From contig JALHQC010000005.1 of assembly GCA_022842165.1 (NCBI GenBank), positions 1-64,000 of the forward strand: a stretch of 64,000 bases of DNA. Reading direction: 5' to 3'. Every line of letters begins with the position of its first letter. Positions within the stretch are counted from its first letter, which is position 1. The position numbers were made by a program, and so were the translations under genes. Shown here one piece after another: positions 1-8,977 of the stretch. Source of the stretch: a bacterium (GTDB lineage Bacteria > Pseudomonadota > Alphaproteobacteria > Rhizobiales > Aestuariivirgaceae). The notes beneath the pieces are model-generated. The model was given only the letters and a program-made list of their open reading frames with translations. It ran no database searches and had not been told where the DNA came from.

Positions 1-812
1 TTCTGCGCCATGTCGAGCCCATAGTCGAAGGCGCTGCGCAGTTCCGGCCGGTCGCGCCGCACCAGGAAGGCGAGGTTGCGGCTGAAATGGTCGAAATCCG
101 AGAAGGCGCCATCCAGCAGGCGGCAGCATTGGCCTGACGCCTGGCCCGAAACCCAGTAGATCATCGCGAGATTGTCGCCGAACAGGGTGTCGATGCCGCC
201 AGTGCGGAGCGCATCGCCGGCTGCCGTGGCCGTCTCGAAGGGGACAATTTCAGAGTTTTCGAAATAGGCCGAAAGCCATTGCGCGTGGACCGTATCCTTC
301 ACCACGCCGATGCGGCGGGAAGCGAGGCTCGCGGCGTCGGCGGTCTTGAGCGGGCTGCCGGACTGTACTGCGAAGCGCCCCATGATGCGGAAATAGGGTC
401 GCGTCATCGCAGCCTCGCGCAGCGATTCCTCCGTCAGGCGGGGGCCGGTCACCACCACGTCGACCTCGCCTCTGCGCAGGGCGGGGATCAGGTCGTCATA
501 GGACCGTGCCGCGACAGTGCAGGCGGCCTTCAGTTCCGCACAGGCCGCAAGCGCCAGTTCGACCGACAGTCCGGCCGGGCCGCCCGAGGCCGATACGAAG
601 CTGTAGGGCGCGAAGTCCCCGTCGACGGCGAGACGGATGGCGGAACCGGGCTCGAGAGCGGGCGGCGCCGTTTCGATTACTACCCGGAATTGCGGCGGCT
701 CGTATCCATCGGTCTGTGCAGGAGCCGCCGTCTGCGAAACCGCAACCCCAGATAAGCCAGACATCGCCAAATACACGCAGGAGATGGTTGTCATTCTTAC
801 GCTGCGTCGCAT
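1..812 (-). CDS. Family-3 extracellular solute-binding protein (partial, C-terminus outside window)
   Basis: This is the reading frame open from base 812 to the left edge; its 3' end lies outside the window. The start ATG at 812 (or 794, also in frame) opens a basic, then hydrophobic signal peptide with a likely cleavage after VAVSQTA. The mature part has the family-3 periplasmic binding-protein pattern: an early 'IRLAVDGDFAPYSF' strand, 'LSVELALAACAEL', then 'DLIPALRRGEVDVVVTG' and 'RIGVVKDTVHAQWL'. Such proteins bind polar amino acids or related small solutes for ABC importers or signalling. No permease gene is visible, so the ligand is unknown. It is divergent from the glycosyltransferase at 856, leaving a short shared promoter region. 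Confidence 0.75.
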   Translation of the reverse strand, partial: MRRSVRMTTISCVYLAMSGLSGVAVSQTAAPAQTDGYEPPQFRVVIETAPPALEPGSAIRLAVDGDFAPYSFVSASGGPAGLSVELALAACAELKAACTVAARSYDDLIPALRRGEVDVVVTGPRLTEESLREAAMTRPYFRIMGRFAVQSGSPLKTADAASLASRRIGVVKDTVHAQWLSAYFENSEIVPFETATAAGDALRTGGIDTLFGDNLAMIYWVSGQASGQCCRLLDGAFSDFDHFSRNLAFLVRRDRPELRSAFDYGLDMAQ

Positions 813-855
813 GTTTACATGACGTGGTGTCAATCGAGTATCGGGCAAGCCTTAA

Positions 856-2610
856 GTGTCCCTGTCAGAAGCCAACGAACCGCAAGGGTTCGCTGAGAAG
901 TTCAGCGGTTTCGACAACATAGCCGTCCCCGATGGCAAAGTCTTGACGAGACTGGATGCCGTCACGCTCTGCGACGCCCTGCGCCGCCTGCCGCTCGAGG
1001 AACTGGGCGCCGTCCTGCGATCGAAGCTAGTGCCGCTGGTGAGCCTTCCTGGCCTCCGGCTTTATGCCGCCTGTGGGCTGCCGGCGCTGGCAATCGCCGA
1101 AACCCGGGCCATGAAGGTCATCGCCTATGCCGAGGCCGGCGATCTCATCGCGGCGGCGCGCGCCGTACACGGGCGGAGGCTTCTTCATGAGGCAACCTCG
1201 GGCCTGCTGCGGCGTTCGCCCGCCGCCTGCGCCCGGCATCGGGTGACGGAAGCGCAGATCGCCGCCGGCGCGGCGGTGCTTACGCTCTGCGCGATCGGCG
1301 GCATCCTGCTGCCGCTGAAAATGTCATGGGTTGCGTTAAGCCTGGTGGGCGGACTGTTCTTTCTGGGAGTTCTGAGCCTGCGGATCCTGTGCCTGCTTCC
1401 GCCGCTCGCGGGAACCGCTATTCAGCCGAGGCCGCTTCAGGAAAAAAATCTTCCCGTCTACTCGGTGCTGGTGCCGCTGTTCCGGGAAACCTCGGTGCTG
1501 GGGCAGTTGCTGACGGCTTTGACAAGCCTGCGATATCCTCCGCATCGCCTCGACATCAAGCTCATCCTGGAAGAAACCGACGTTCTGATGCAGCGGGCAG
1601 TCGCCGGCATCAGGCTGCCGCCGCAATTCGAGGTGATCGTGGTGCCGGCCGGCAAGCCGCAAACCAAGCCACGCGCACTGAACTACGGCTTGCAGTTCTG
1701 CCGCGGCGAACTGCTGACAATCTACGACGCGGAAGATGTGCCGGAGCCCGACCAGTTGTGGAAGGCGGCGGAGCATTTTGCTTCCGCGCCGCCCGATCTC
1801 GCCTGCCTGCAAGCGCAGCTCGCCTTTTACAATCATGATGAAAATTGGCTTACCCGGCAGTTCACCATCGAATATGGCGTGCTCTTCGGCATCCTGCTGC
1901 CGGTGCTTGCCAACCATCGCCTGCCGCTGCTGCTGGGCGGCACGTCAAATCATTTTCGCACCTCGATTCTCCGCCGCGTGGGAGCCTGGGATCCCTATAA
2001 CGTGACCGAGGATGCCGACCTGGGCCTCCGCCTCGCGCGGCAGGGCTATGACACCGCGACGCTCGACAGCTGCACCCACGAGGAAGCGACATCCCACACC
2101 CTGAACTGGACGCGGCAGCGGGCGCGCTGGCTCAAGGGATTTCTGGCGACATGGCTGGTGCATTTGCGCGAGCCCGGCCGCTTGTGGAACGAACTCGGGC
2201 CGGCGGGCTTCTGGGCCGCACAGGCCATGACGCTGGGCGTTTTCGCATCGAGCCTTCTTTATCCGCTCTGCCTTGTCATCACCGTCGTCCTCTACGCTGT
2301 CCAGCCGCTTGTGCAACTCGATGCAGGCCCATGGCTCATCGGCCTCGCGGGACTCAATCTGCTGATCTTCGTTGCCGGCTATGCGGTGATGTTCGTGCTG
2401 GGGCGGCGGGCACTGCGACAGCGCCACATATCCGGCTGGCTTGGCGCGCTCGTCACCATGCCGGTCTATTGGTTCATGATGTCGGCCGCTGCCTGGTATG
2501 CGCTGTGGCAATTCATGGCCGCGCCCTTCCACTGGAACAAGACCGAGCACGGACTATCGGCGCTGCAAAAACGCCAGCGCAGCAGGACGCAAGGCGGCCC
2601 GTCCGCCTGA
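856..2610 (+). CDS. Membrane-bound family 2 glycosyltransferase, BcsA/XagB-like
   Basis: A 584-residue inner-membrane glycosyltransferase. The first ~130 residues form a soluble helical region with a repeated LP/leucine pattern, followed by two membrane segments around residues 135-175. The GT2 core starts near 'YSVLVPLFRE', carries the metal-binding acidic motif DAEDVPEPD, the TEDADLGLRL motif that supplies the catalytic acid, and QRARWLKG, the QxxRW motif of processive or near-processive enzymes. Three or four C-terminal membrane helices follow. The predicted start is GTG with no clear ribosome site, so the N-terminus is uncertain. Such enzymes add sugars from nucleotide donors to an exopolysaccharide or glycan. 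The RTX gene downstream has its own ribosome site. Confidence 0.85.
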   Translation: MSLSEANEPQGFAEKFSGFDNIAVPDGKVLTRLDAVTLCDALRRLPLEELGAVLRSKLVPLVSLPGLRLYAACGLPALAIAETRAMKVIAYAEAGDLIAAARAVHGRRLLHEATSGLLRRSPAACARHRVTEAQIAAGAAVLTLCAIGGILLPLKMSWVALSLVGGLFFLGVLSLRILCLLPPLAGTAIQPRPLQEKNLPVYSVLVPLFRETSVLGQLLTALTSLRYPPHRLDIKLILEETDVLMQRAVAGIRLPPQFEVIVVPAGKPQTKPRALNYGLQFCRGELLTIYDAEDVPEPDQLWKAAEHFASAPPDLACLQAQLAFYNHDENWLTRQFTIEYGVLFGILLPVLANHRLPLLLGGTSNHFRTSILRRVGAWDPYNVTEDADLGLRLARQGYDTATLDSCTHEEATSHTLNWTRQRARWLKGFLATWLVHLREPGRLWNELGPAGFWAAQAMTLGVFASSLLYPLCLVITVVLYAVQPLVQLDAGPWLIGLAGLNLLIFVAGYAVMFVLGRRALRQRHISGWLGALVTMPVYWFMMSAAAWYALWQFMAAPFHWNKTEHGLSALQKRQRSRTQGGPSA

Positions 2611-2721
2611 ATCTGGAATTCAGAAAAACTTTAGCAACCTGCTTCACCTGCCTTCAATTCGAGTTGGCGTAGGGTCCGCTCCTGACAGCTGGGGCAATTG
2701 GCCTCTCTAGGAGTAAGCGAC

Positions 2722-4659
2722 GTGGCAAGACTGACGGGAACAGCCGGAAACGACCAACTGGCGGCAGGTACTCAGTACAATGAATTGTTTGGTCTCGATG
2801 GCGACGACCGCCTCACGGGCGGCAGCGGTTCGGAGAAACTGCTTGGCGGCAACGGCAACGACCTCCTGATTGGCGGGGGCGGTGCCGATGATCTCGATGG
2901 CGGCGCGGGCTTCGATACGGTGAGCTATGCCAACGCCACCGCCCGCGTGGTCCTCAGCTTTTCCGATATCGACAAGCACGGACTGGACGGGCTTCAGGCC
3001 AACAAGAAGGCTGCCGGCTTCGAGGGCGACGCCAAGGGCGACAAGTTCGCCGGCATCGAAGCCTTCGTCGGCTCCAACTTCAACGACGCGGTGGGCGGTG
3101 CGACTGTTGCCATGACCTTTGCCCTTGGCGGCGGCAACGACATCTTTGACACCGACGAAACCGTGGTTGCGGTCGATACGGTCTCCGGCGGAACTGGCGA
3201 CGACAGGATCTGGACCGGCGGCGGAAACGATCTGCTCTCCGGCGATGAAGGCAATGACAGGCTCTATGGCGAGAACGGCGACGACCGCCTGGCCGGCGGT
3301 GCAGGCGCAGACCAGCTTGACGGCGGCAACGGCAACGACACGGCTGACTACAGCCAATCGGCTCTCGCTGTGACTGTCAGTCTGGCCACGCGTCTGGGTA
3401 CAGCCGGCGATGCCACGGGCGACACGCTCATCTCAATCGAAAACCTTACCGGTTCCGCCTTTGCCGATACGCTCACAGGCGATGCCCTCAACAACATTCT
3501 CGATGGCGGCAACGGCGATGACGCGCTTGACGGCGGAGCCGGTGCTGACACCCTGCTGGGTGGTGGCGGCAATGACCGACTGACCGGCGGCCTTGGCGCT
3601 GACATTCTCAATGGCGGCCAGGGTGTCGATACCGCCGATTACCGCAATTCGGCTGCCGGCGTATCCGTCAGCCTGGTGACCGGGCTCGGAACTGGCGGCG
3701 ATGCGGCGGGCGACACGCTCATTGCGATCGAAAACATCTCGGGTTCCAATTTCGACGATATCCTGACCGGCGACGGATCGGCGAACCGCCTGGTCGGGCG
3801 GCAGGGCGCCGACCAGCTGTTTGGCGGCGGCGGCGACGACGTGCTCGTCGGCGGTGGCGGTTATGACCTTCACGACGGCGGCGAAGGCGTCGATACGGTC
3901 GACTATGCCGACTCGTGGGGCACGGTGGTCGTCAATCTGTCAACCGGCAAGGGATCTGGCGCCGAAGCCGCCAAGGACACCTATGTCAGCATCGAAAACG
4001 TCGTGGGCTCCGCCTTTAACGACCAGCTGACTGGCAATGGCGATACCAACCGCCTGAACGGCGGCGCCGGCAACGACGTGCTGTCGGGTGGCGGCGGCAA
4101 CGACATCCTGATCGGCGGCGCGGGTGCCGATGCACTGAATGGCGGCAGCGGCGTGCGCGATGCCGCGGACTATCAGGACGCTTCAGCCGGCGTGAGCCTG
4201 AACCTCGCCACCGGCGGCACCGGCGGCGATGCGGCGGGCGATACCTTCACCGGCATCGAATTCGTCTATGGCTCGGCCCATGGCGATACGATCACCGGCG
4301 ACAGCGCCATCAACCGCCTGGTCGGCAACGGCGGCAACGACGTTCTCGACGGCGGGCTTGGTAACGACTACCTGCTGGGCGGCACTGGCGATGATGTCAT
4401 GACGGGGGGCGTTGGTGCAGACGTCTTCGTCTTCGAGGCGGGCCTCGGCAACGACATCATCACCGACTTCGAAGCGGGCGCCGGCCGCACCGACCGCATC
4501 TGGCTGACGGATGTTGGAATCAATGACTACGCAAGCGTTCTGACGAATGCCGTGGACACCGCAGGCGGCGCAATGATTTCGCTGGGCGCCGGCAACACCA
4601 TCACGCTCACCGGCGTCTCCGTTGCCATGCTCCACGCCGACGACTTCATCTTCGGGTGA
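2722..4659 (+). CDS. RTX (haemolysin-type calcium-binding repeat) protein, probable type I secretion substrate
   Basis: An acidic, Gly/Asp-rich protein of 645 residues built almost wholly of GGxGxDxL nonapeptides (for example GGNGNDLLIGGGGADDL) in five or six blocks. The blocks are separated by ~50-residue segments of the type 'VDTADYRNSAAGVSVSL'. RTX nonapeptides fold as calcium-bound beta rolls outside the cell. There is no N-terminal signal peptide, and the C-terminus (ADVFVFEAG, then FIFG at the end) matches the uncleaved secretion signal of serralysin-type type I substrates. I chose GTG 2722 because AGGAG lies 8 bases upstream; a TTG 24 bases earlier is in frame but lacks a site. There is no catalytic domain, so it may be structural, adhesive or matrix-associated. 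No dedicated type I ABC exporter is seen. Confidence 0.85.
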   Translation: MARLTGTAGNDQLAAGTQYNELFGLDGDDRLTGGSGSEKLLGGNGNDLLIGGGGADDLDGGAGFDTVSYANATARVVLSFSDIDKHGLDGLQANKKAAGFEGDAKGDKFAGIEAFVGSNFNDAVGGATVAMTFALGGGNDIFDTDETVVAVDTVSGGTGDDRIWTGGGNDLLSGDEGNDRLYGENGDDRLAGGAGADQLDGGNGNDTADYSQSALAVTVSLATRLGTAGDATGDTLISIENLTGSAFADTLTGDALNNILDGGNGDDALDGGAGADTLLGGGGNDRLTGGLGADILNGGQGVDTADYRNSAAGVSVSLVTGLGTGGDAAGDTLIAIENISGSNFDDILTGDGSANRLVGRQGADQLFGGGGDDVLVGGGGYDLHDGGEGVDTVDYADSWGTVVVNLSTGKGSGAEAAKDTYVSIENVVGSAFNDQLTGNGDTNRLNGGAGNDVLSGGGGNDILIGGAGADALNGGSGVRDAADYQDASAGVSLNLATGGTGGDAAGDTFTGIEFVYGSAHGDTITGDSAINRLVGNGGNDVLDGGLGNDYLLGGTGDDVMTGGVGADVFVFEAGLGNDIITDFEAGAGRTDRIWLTDVGINDYASVLTNAVDTAGGAMISLGAGNTITLTGVSVAMLHADDFIFG

Positions 4660-4665
4660 GGCGGA

Positions 4666-5892
4666 TCAACCCGGAGCGAGCGTCTTCAGCTTGCTCCGGA
4701 TTTCGGCGAGAGAGCCGGCGACGGCGGCACGATCCGATTCAAGCTGGATCAGGCGCAGCCGCGCCTCCACCGAGGCACCGGCAAACTCCGGTTCGGGCGT
4801 AGAATCGACAACTGCCATGAAGCGCCGGGTTTCGGCGATGGCGCGCTCCAGCCGGGCCTGCGAATCCTCGAGGCCCGCAATGGCCCTGAGATGGGCCTCG
4901 CGCAGTGCCCCGATCTGCCACAGCACGCCACCTTCCTGATTGCGGATGGCGGCGAGGCGGGCGGCCTTGGCACGCCGCTCGTGCTCATAGCGCTGTGGCG
5001 CAAAGGCACCGAGCTTCATCGAGAACTTCACCTTGCCGCTCACGCCTTCATCCATGCTGTCGAAGCCGTCGTTCAAGTCGGCGTCGGAATATCCCGCCTC
5101 AAGCGACACATCGAAAGCATCGGCGGTGCGGATCTCGCTGGTGATGGCGTCGAGATCGTCCTCGGCCTTCAGCAGGGCGGCGCTGTATTCCGCAGCCGCG
5201 CCCGCCAGCGGCGCCCCGATGGTGTCGCGCCGGTCGGCCTGCGAACGGGCTTCGGCGGCCGTGGCGTATAGCCCGTCGATGATGGCATTGAGGGCTGCGG
5301 CCCGGTCCGCCGTCAGGTAGCCTGCGTTCATCTCGCGCTTCACGCGGACGCGCAGTTTCTCGAGGTTCGCGGCCTGCGCTGTGATGGACCGTGCCTTCGA
5401 ACGGAACCCCGCGGCGGATAGATCCTGCGGCGCCATGAAGGCCATCTTCTGCAGGCCCGCTTCGGCGAGATGGCGGCGGCAGCGCGCTTCGGCCGACTCC
5501 TCGAGGAGCGTCGCCTTGCGAAGCCCAGAGAGGCTGAGGCTGAGGCTGACGGAATTCTTTCCCGCGTCATCCACCTGGCCGCCCAAAGTCGGGGCACGGA
5601 GGATCGTTGCATCGGCGGCGGCGTCTGCGGCGAGATAGTCGCACCAGGCGGAGTGCTCGACAGGCGCTGCCGCGGGGACGATATCGGCCGAGGCGCGGGT
5701 CGCCGCCACTGTTTCGATGCGCGGCGCGGGCGCCGCTCCGGCTTGAACCGTGTCGTCGATCGTATTCAGCCGCAGCGGCTGATCGAGCCCGAGCATGGCG
5801 GTGCGGCTGGCGCAGCCCGAAATGCCAAGCACGGCCGTCAGCACGAAGAGCGAGGCGGTCCGGCTAGAAGAAGAACGGCGGCCGGGATGCAT
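4666..5892 (-). CDS. TolC-like outer-membrane lipoprotein
   Basis: A 408-residue protein with a lipoprotein signal peptide whose lipobox reads ISGC. The rest is long alanine/arginine/glutamate-rich helices with two similar halves, as in TolC-family channel proteins. Examples are 'LSLSGLRKATLLEESAEARC' and the C-terminal counterpart 'VKFSMKLGAFAPQRYEHERR'. The start at 5892 is supported by GAGGAG 7 bases upstream and overlaps the end of the adaptor gene by 29 bases, so the two are probably translated from one message. I infer it is the outer-membrane conduit or a helical tunnel component of the polysaccharide exporter. At about 400 residues it matches TolC-family length. Sequence similarity is weak by eye, so family placement rests on architecture and context. 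Confidence 0.65.
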   Translation of the reverse strand: MHPGRRSSSSRTASLFVLTAVLGISGCASRTAMLGLDQPLRLNTIDDTVQAGAAPAPRIETVAATRASADIVPAAAPVEHSAWCDYLAADAAADATILRAPTLGGQVDDAGKNSVSLSLSLSGLRKATLLEESAEARCRRHLAEAGLQKMAFMAPQDLSAAGFRSKARSITAQAANLEKLRVRVKREMNAGYLTADRAAALNAIIDGLYATAAEARSQADRRDTIGAPLAGAAAEYSAALLKAEDDLDAITSEIRTADAFDVSLEAGYSDADLNDGFDSMDEGVSGKVKFSMKLGAFAPQRYEHERRAKAARLAAIRNQEGGVLWQIGALREAHLRAIAGLEDSQARLERAIAETRRFMAVVDSTPEPEFAGASVEARLRLIQLESDRAAVAGSLAEIRSKLKTLAPG

Positions 5893-7477
5893 GGATGATC
5901 TCCTCTGAGGCCGCATCAGGATCATCGAGGTGTGCCTCGACGAAAAATCCGCGCAGCGGCTTGCCAAAAAATGGATGAACGGCGTTGGATTCGCCGGGGA
6001 GCACCGCACCAACGGTGCCCGCCCGATGGCAGACGACGATAGTGAGCGCACAGGTGTAGAGGGGCGAGCCAGGCTTGAAGCTCCGCTCATTGCCATAGGG
6101 AACAAAGATGACATCGATCCTGCCCTTGGCGGCACGGCCCATCGCGCCGTTCTCGATCTCGTAAATGCGCTGATCGAGAAGCCTGGCGCCGTCCTGCAGG
6201 ATCTTCAGACGCTCGGTGGTGGAAGCAAGCTGGGTGGCCGACTGTTCGAGGCTGGAGCGAGCCTCAACGGCTTCCTTCGTCAGCAGAATGAGTTCAGCAC
6301 TGCCAGAGGACACCTTGCCGAGCTTGCCGCCTTCGAGCTGTTCCTTCAGCGTGGACAGCAAGGTAAGGGAGGTTTCGAGGCGGCCGATCTCGCCATTGAC
6401 TTCATCAAGTTCCGATTCCAGTGCCGAGAGCCGTTGCGCCGCTTCGAGCGAACCCAGGATCTGGCTGTCGAGGCTGCGCTTGGTGATCAGCCGCTTCCCG
6501 TAATGGGCTTTTGGTGCGGCAATCATCTTGGCCGTGCCGCCCTGGCGTTGGAAATCGGCGATCACGGTTTCGATCCGCGCTGCCGCCTTGCCGGCAATGT
6601 TGGCCTGGTTGAGACGCGCCTCGATTTCCGAGGTGATGGTGCCCATCATGAAATCGACGAGGACCGCGGCGTCGTCATAGGCCGACTTGGCCTTGCGGGC
6701 CTCAAGCTCGGCCTCGCTGCGGCGCTGGCTGTTCACCGTCAGGGCCACCTTCATTTCGCCAAGGTCGCTCACGGCCTTCTCGACGAGCTGATGACCGCGG
6801 GTCAGCGTCATCGGAGAGCCCCAGCCGGAGGCCAGCAGGAAGTAGCCGATCAGGAAACCGTAGAAGGTGAAGGCGGCAAACAGCGTGGCGAGAAGGACAA
6901 AAGCGGCGTTCTTGTAGAGGTTCGAGACCACCGTCATGAAGCGTCCGGCGGTGAGGAAATAGAGCCGCCAACCCGGCCAGGCTTTCTGGCGGGCCTCAGC
7001 CTCCGGCGACTTCAGCGCCACCGGCGGCGGAAGAATGGGTGCGGCTGTGGACGGCGGCTCGGCGGGGGCTGGCGCCTCGCGCGGAACGCGGCGGCGGTCG
7101 GAAACGGCGGCGCGAAGCTGGGCGGGCAGCATTGGCACCGGGATGACCGAATGGACTCCCGGATAGCGGAGGTATTTCTCGATATTGCCGCGGCGCGCCA
7201 GGATGATGACGCGGGGCGGATGGCGTGCTGCGGCAAGCGCGGCGACCAGCAAGGAACGGGCGTCATCGTCTTCCGTGAGGTCGACGATAACAGTATGGGC
7301 CTTGTGCTGCGCGGCAGCGAGCAGCGCTGCCGAAACCCGGGGCTCGGCCTTGAGGACGATGTCTTTTTTGAGCGGGGCCAGGGTGGCTGCGATGGTCCGC
7401 TCGTCGTCGCCGACATAGACGACCACGCGCGGAGCTTGGGCCGCGGCTGGATCGTCGTTGCGGGGAGGGGCGTTCAT
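5864..7477 (-). CDS. Inner-membrane periplasmic adaptor with receiver-like N-terminal domain (polysaccharide secretion)
   Basis: A 537-residue protein with three parts. Residues ~15-130 look like a response-regulator receiver fold (VVVYVGDDE, VIVDLTEDD, RVIILARRG). A Pro-rich linker and one strong membrane segment near residues 195-220 follow (AFVLLATLFAAFTFYGFLIG). The last part is a periplasmic region with a long coiled coil (~250-440) and a terminal beta region around 'VIFVPYGNERSF'. This is the layout of Alg44/HlyD-type adaptors, but the cytoplasmic c-di-GMP PilZ domain of Alg44 is replaced here by a receiver-like domain. It starts 6 bases after the synthase gene ends and overlaps the TolC-like gene, so the three form an operon. 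Whether the receiver Asp is phosphorylated is unknown. Confidence 0.7.
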   Translation of the reverse strand: MNAPPRNDDPAAAQAPRVVVYVGDDERTIAATLAPLKKDIVLKAEPRVSAALLAAAQHKAHTVIVDLTEDDDARSLLVAALAAARHPPRVIILARRGNIEKYLRYPGVHSVIPVPMLPAQLRAAVSDRRRVPREAPAPAEPPSTAAPILPPPVALKSPEAEARQKAWPGWRLYFLTAGRFMTVVSNLYKNAAFVLLATLFAAFTFYGFLIGYFLLASGWGSPMTLTRGHQLVEKAVSDLGEMKVALTVNSQRRSEAELEARKAKSAYDDAAVLVDFMMGTITSEIEARLNQANIAGKAAARIETVIADFQRQGGTAKMIAAPKAHYGKRLITKRSLDSQILGSLEAAQRLSALESELDEVNGEIGRLETSLTLLSTLKEQLEGGKLGKVSSGSAELILLTKEAVEARSSLEQSATQLASTTERLKILQDGARLLDQRIYEIENGAMGRAAKGRIDVIFVPYGNERSFKPGSPLYTCALTIVVCHRAGTVGAVLPGESNAVHPFFGKPLRGFFVEAHLDDPDAASEEIIHASRPPFFF

Positions 7478-7483
7478 GGCGGA

Positions 7484-8710
7484 CTACACCGCGGCTTTCG
7501 GCCGGGGGGACTTCGCGGGCTTGGTGCCGCGGGTTTCCCAGGATGCGGTGCCGAGCGTGGCGATCGCCAGCGGGGTGAGCGTGATGTACATGACCGGAAA
7601 CACGAAGGCCATGGACAGGAACCAGATGCCGGAAGTGCGCGCGAAGTCCGGAAGTTTTTTCTTGTTCAGCTCATAGGCCAGCGCGAACACGGTGACGAGC
7701 AAGGCATGTTCGAGCATGGGGATGATGAAGCCCATGTGCATGATCTGACTGACGAGAAACAGCGGGTAGAAGAACAAGAGCAGCGCGATCGAGACGTAAT
7801 GCACCAGAACAACCGGGTTGAACCGGTTGAGATGCGGGATCGCCGAGAGAAAATCGATCGTATTGGAGCGGCGCCAGCGCAATTGCTGGCTTAGATAATG
7901 AGTGATCGTCGCCGGCGCCTTGGTGAAGCAGCGCGCCTCGAAACACAGCCTGGTGCGGTATCCCCGCTCGACGAGCTTGCGTGTGAGGAAGCGGTCTTCG
8001 CCGTATTTGACATCGTCGCCGAGAAACGTGCGGCTCTCGAGATCATGGTCGACGGCAAGCAGGGCGTCGCGCTTGTAGAGCGTCAGGCAGCCCGAGAGGC
8101 ACATGACGTGATCGAAGGCGTTTTCGAGATTCTTCAGGAACTGGTAGCCGATCCAGTATTTCACCGCCTGCATGCGGGTCAGCCAGTTCTGGTCGGCATT
8201 GGATACGAAAACGCAGCCGCCGACGGCATCGGCGCCCGATGAATACATGTGGCGCACGAGATTCTTGAGCGAATTGGCCTCAACGATCACGTCGGAATCG
8301 ACCGACAGCACGAGGTCGGACTTGATCCGCAAGACGGCATTCTTGATGCCGAGGCGCTTTCCCATGTTGCGGGGGTTGCGCTCGACCTGCATCCACGCGA
8401 AATGGCGCTGCGCGGCCTGCAGGTGTTCATATGTGCCGTCAGTCGAGCAGTCATCGATGAAGACGACGTTCAGCCGGTCGCGCGGATAGTCGAGATCGTT
8501 GAAAGAGGCGGCGGTCTTCCGGACGCTGGGACCTTCGTTATAGACCGGCACGACGATGGCGACGCTCGGCCACGCTTGAGGATCGCGGTCGAAGCCTGAT
8601 GCAAGCCGGCGGTCGGCGAGCCGCAGCAGCGAACCGAAAACATAGCGATTGGTGAACACGATCAAGACAAGGATCGCGAACAACCACTCGACCATGACCA
8701 ACGACAGCAT
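7484..8710 (-). CDS. Processive family 2 glycosyltransferase (hyaluronan synthase/NodC/Alg8-like)
   Basis: A 408-residue membrane glycosyltransferase. An N-terminal helix (residues 5-22) precedes a GT2 domain with VAIVVPVYNEG, the UDP-binding FIDDCSTDGT, SVDSDV (DxD-type metal site), GEDRFLTRKL (catalytic acid) and QQLRWRRS (the Q(Q/R)xRW motif of processive synthases). Three to four C-terminal helices would form the translocation channel. This motif set is typical of hyaluronan, chitin-oligomer and alginate synthases. It is the first gene of a three-gene operon with the adaptor and the TolC-like gene, and is divergent from a nucleotide-sugar dehydrogenase, which suggests a polymer containing a uronic or aminouronic acid. 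The product cannot be identified from sequence alone. Confidence 0.85.
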   Translation of the reverse strand: MLSLVMVEWLFAILVLIVFTNRYVFGSLLRLADRRLASGFDRDPQAWPSVAIVVPVYNEGPSVRKTAASFNDLDYPRDRLNVVFIDDCSTDGTYEHLQAAQRHFAWMQVERNPRNMGKRLGIKNAVLRIKSDLVLSVDSDVIVEANSLKNLVRHMYSSGADAVGGCVFVSNADQNWLTRMQAVKYWIGYQFLKNLENAFDHVMCLSGCLTLYKRDALLAVDHDLESRTFLGDDVKYGEDRFLTRKLVERGYRTRLCFEARCFTKAPATITHYLSQQLRWRRSNTIDFLSAIPHLNRFNPVVLVHYVSIALLLFFYPLFLVSQIMHMGFIIPMLEHALLVTVFALAYELNKKKLPDFARTSGIWFLSMAFVFPVMYITLTPLAIATLGTASWETRGTKPAKSPRPKAAV

Positions 8711-8885
8711 TACTCACTCACCCCAGGGTATGACGCACCCTCAGGTTCGTTGGCCTCCCCAACGTCCCATCACGACATTAGGTGTCAATTGATTTCCCTA
8801 CGGTTAAAAGACTGCTGCAGGGACAACAAAAAATTTGGGTGTAGCTTCAACTTTCCAGTGAAGTGTTATCCACCAGCTATCAATG

Positions 8886-8949
8886 ACCCAGTAAGGTTGA
8901 TGATCGTTAATCTGGTGGAATTTACTCTCGTTACACCCAGGTAAGGTTG
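8886..8949. promoter_or_regulatory. Direct-repeat operator candidate in divergent polysaccharide promoter region
   Basis: The 267-base gap between the divergent synthase and dehydrogenase genes is clearly more AT-rich than its flanks and holds no gene. It contains a near-exact direct repeat, ACCCAGTAAGGTTG at 8886 and ACCCAGGTAAGGTTG at 8935. The second copy ends about 30 bases before the dehydrogenase start. There is also a GGGTGTA/TACACCC inverted pair at about 8837 and 8933. A shared regulator of both transcripts is plausible but not shown. Confidence 0.35.
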
Positions 8950-8977
8950 TCTTGCCCCGATGTTTGGGGAGACTGGA

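Noticed and set aside
5930-7894. Plus-strand open frame (about 650 codons) opposite the polysaccharide adaptor
   Set aside because: It spans two minus-strand genes in a high-GC context, has unnatural composition, and the minus-strand genes carry clear domain motifs.
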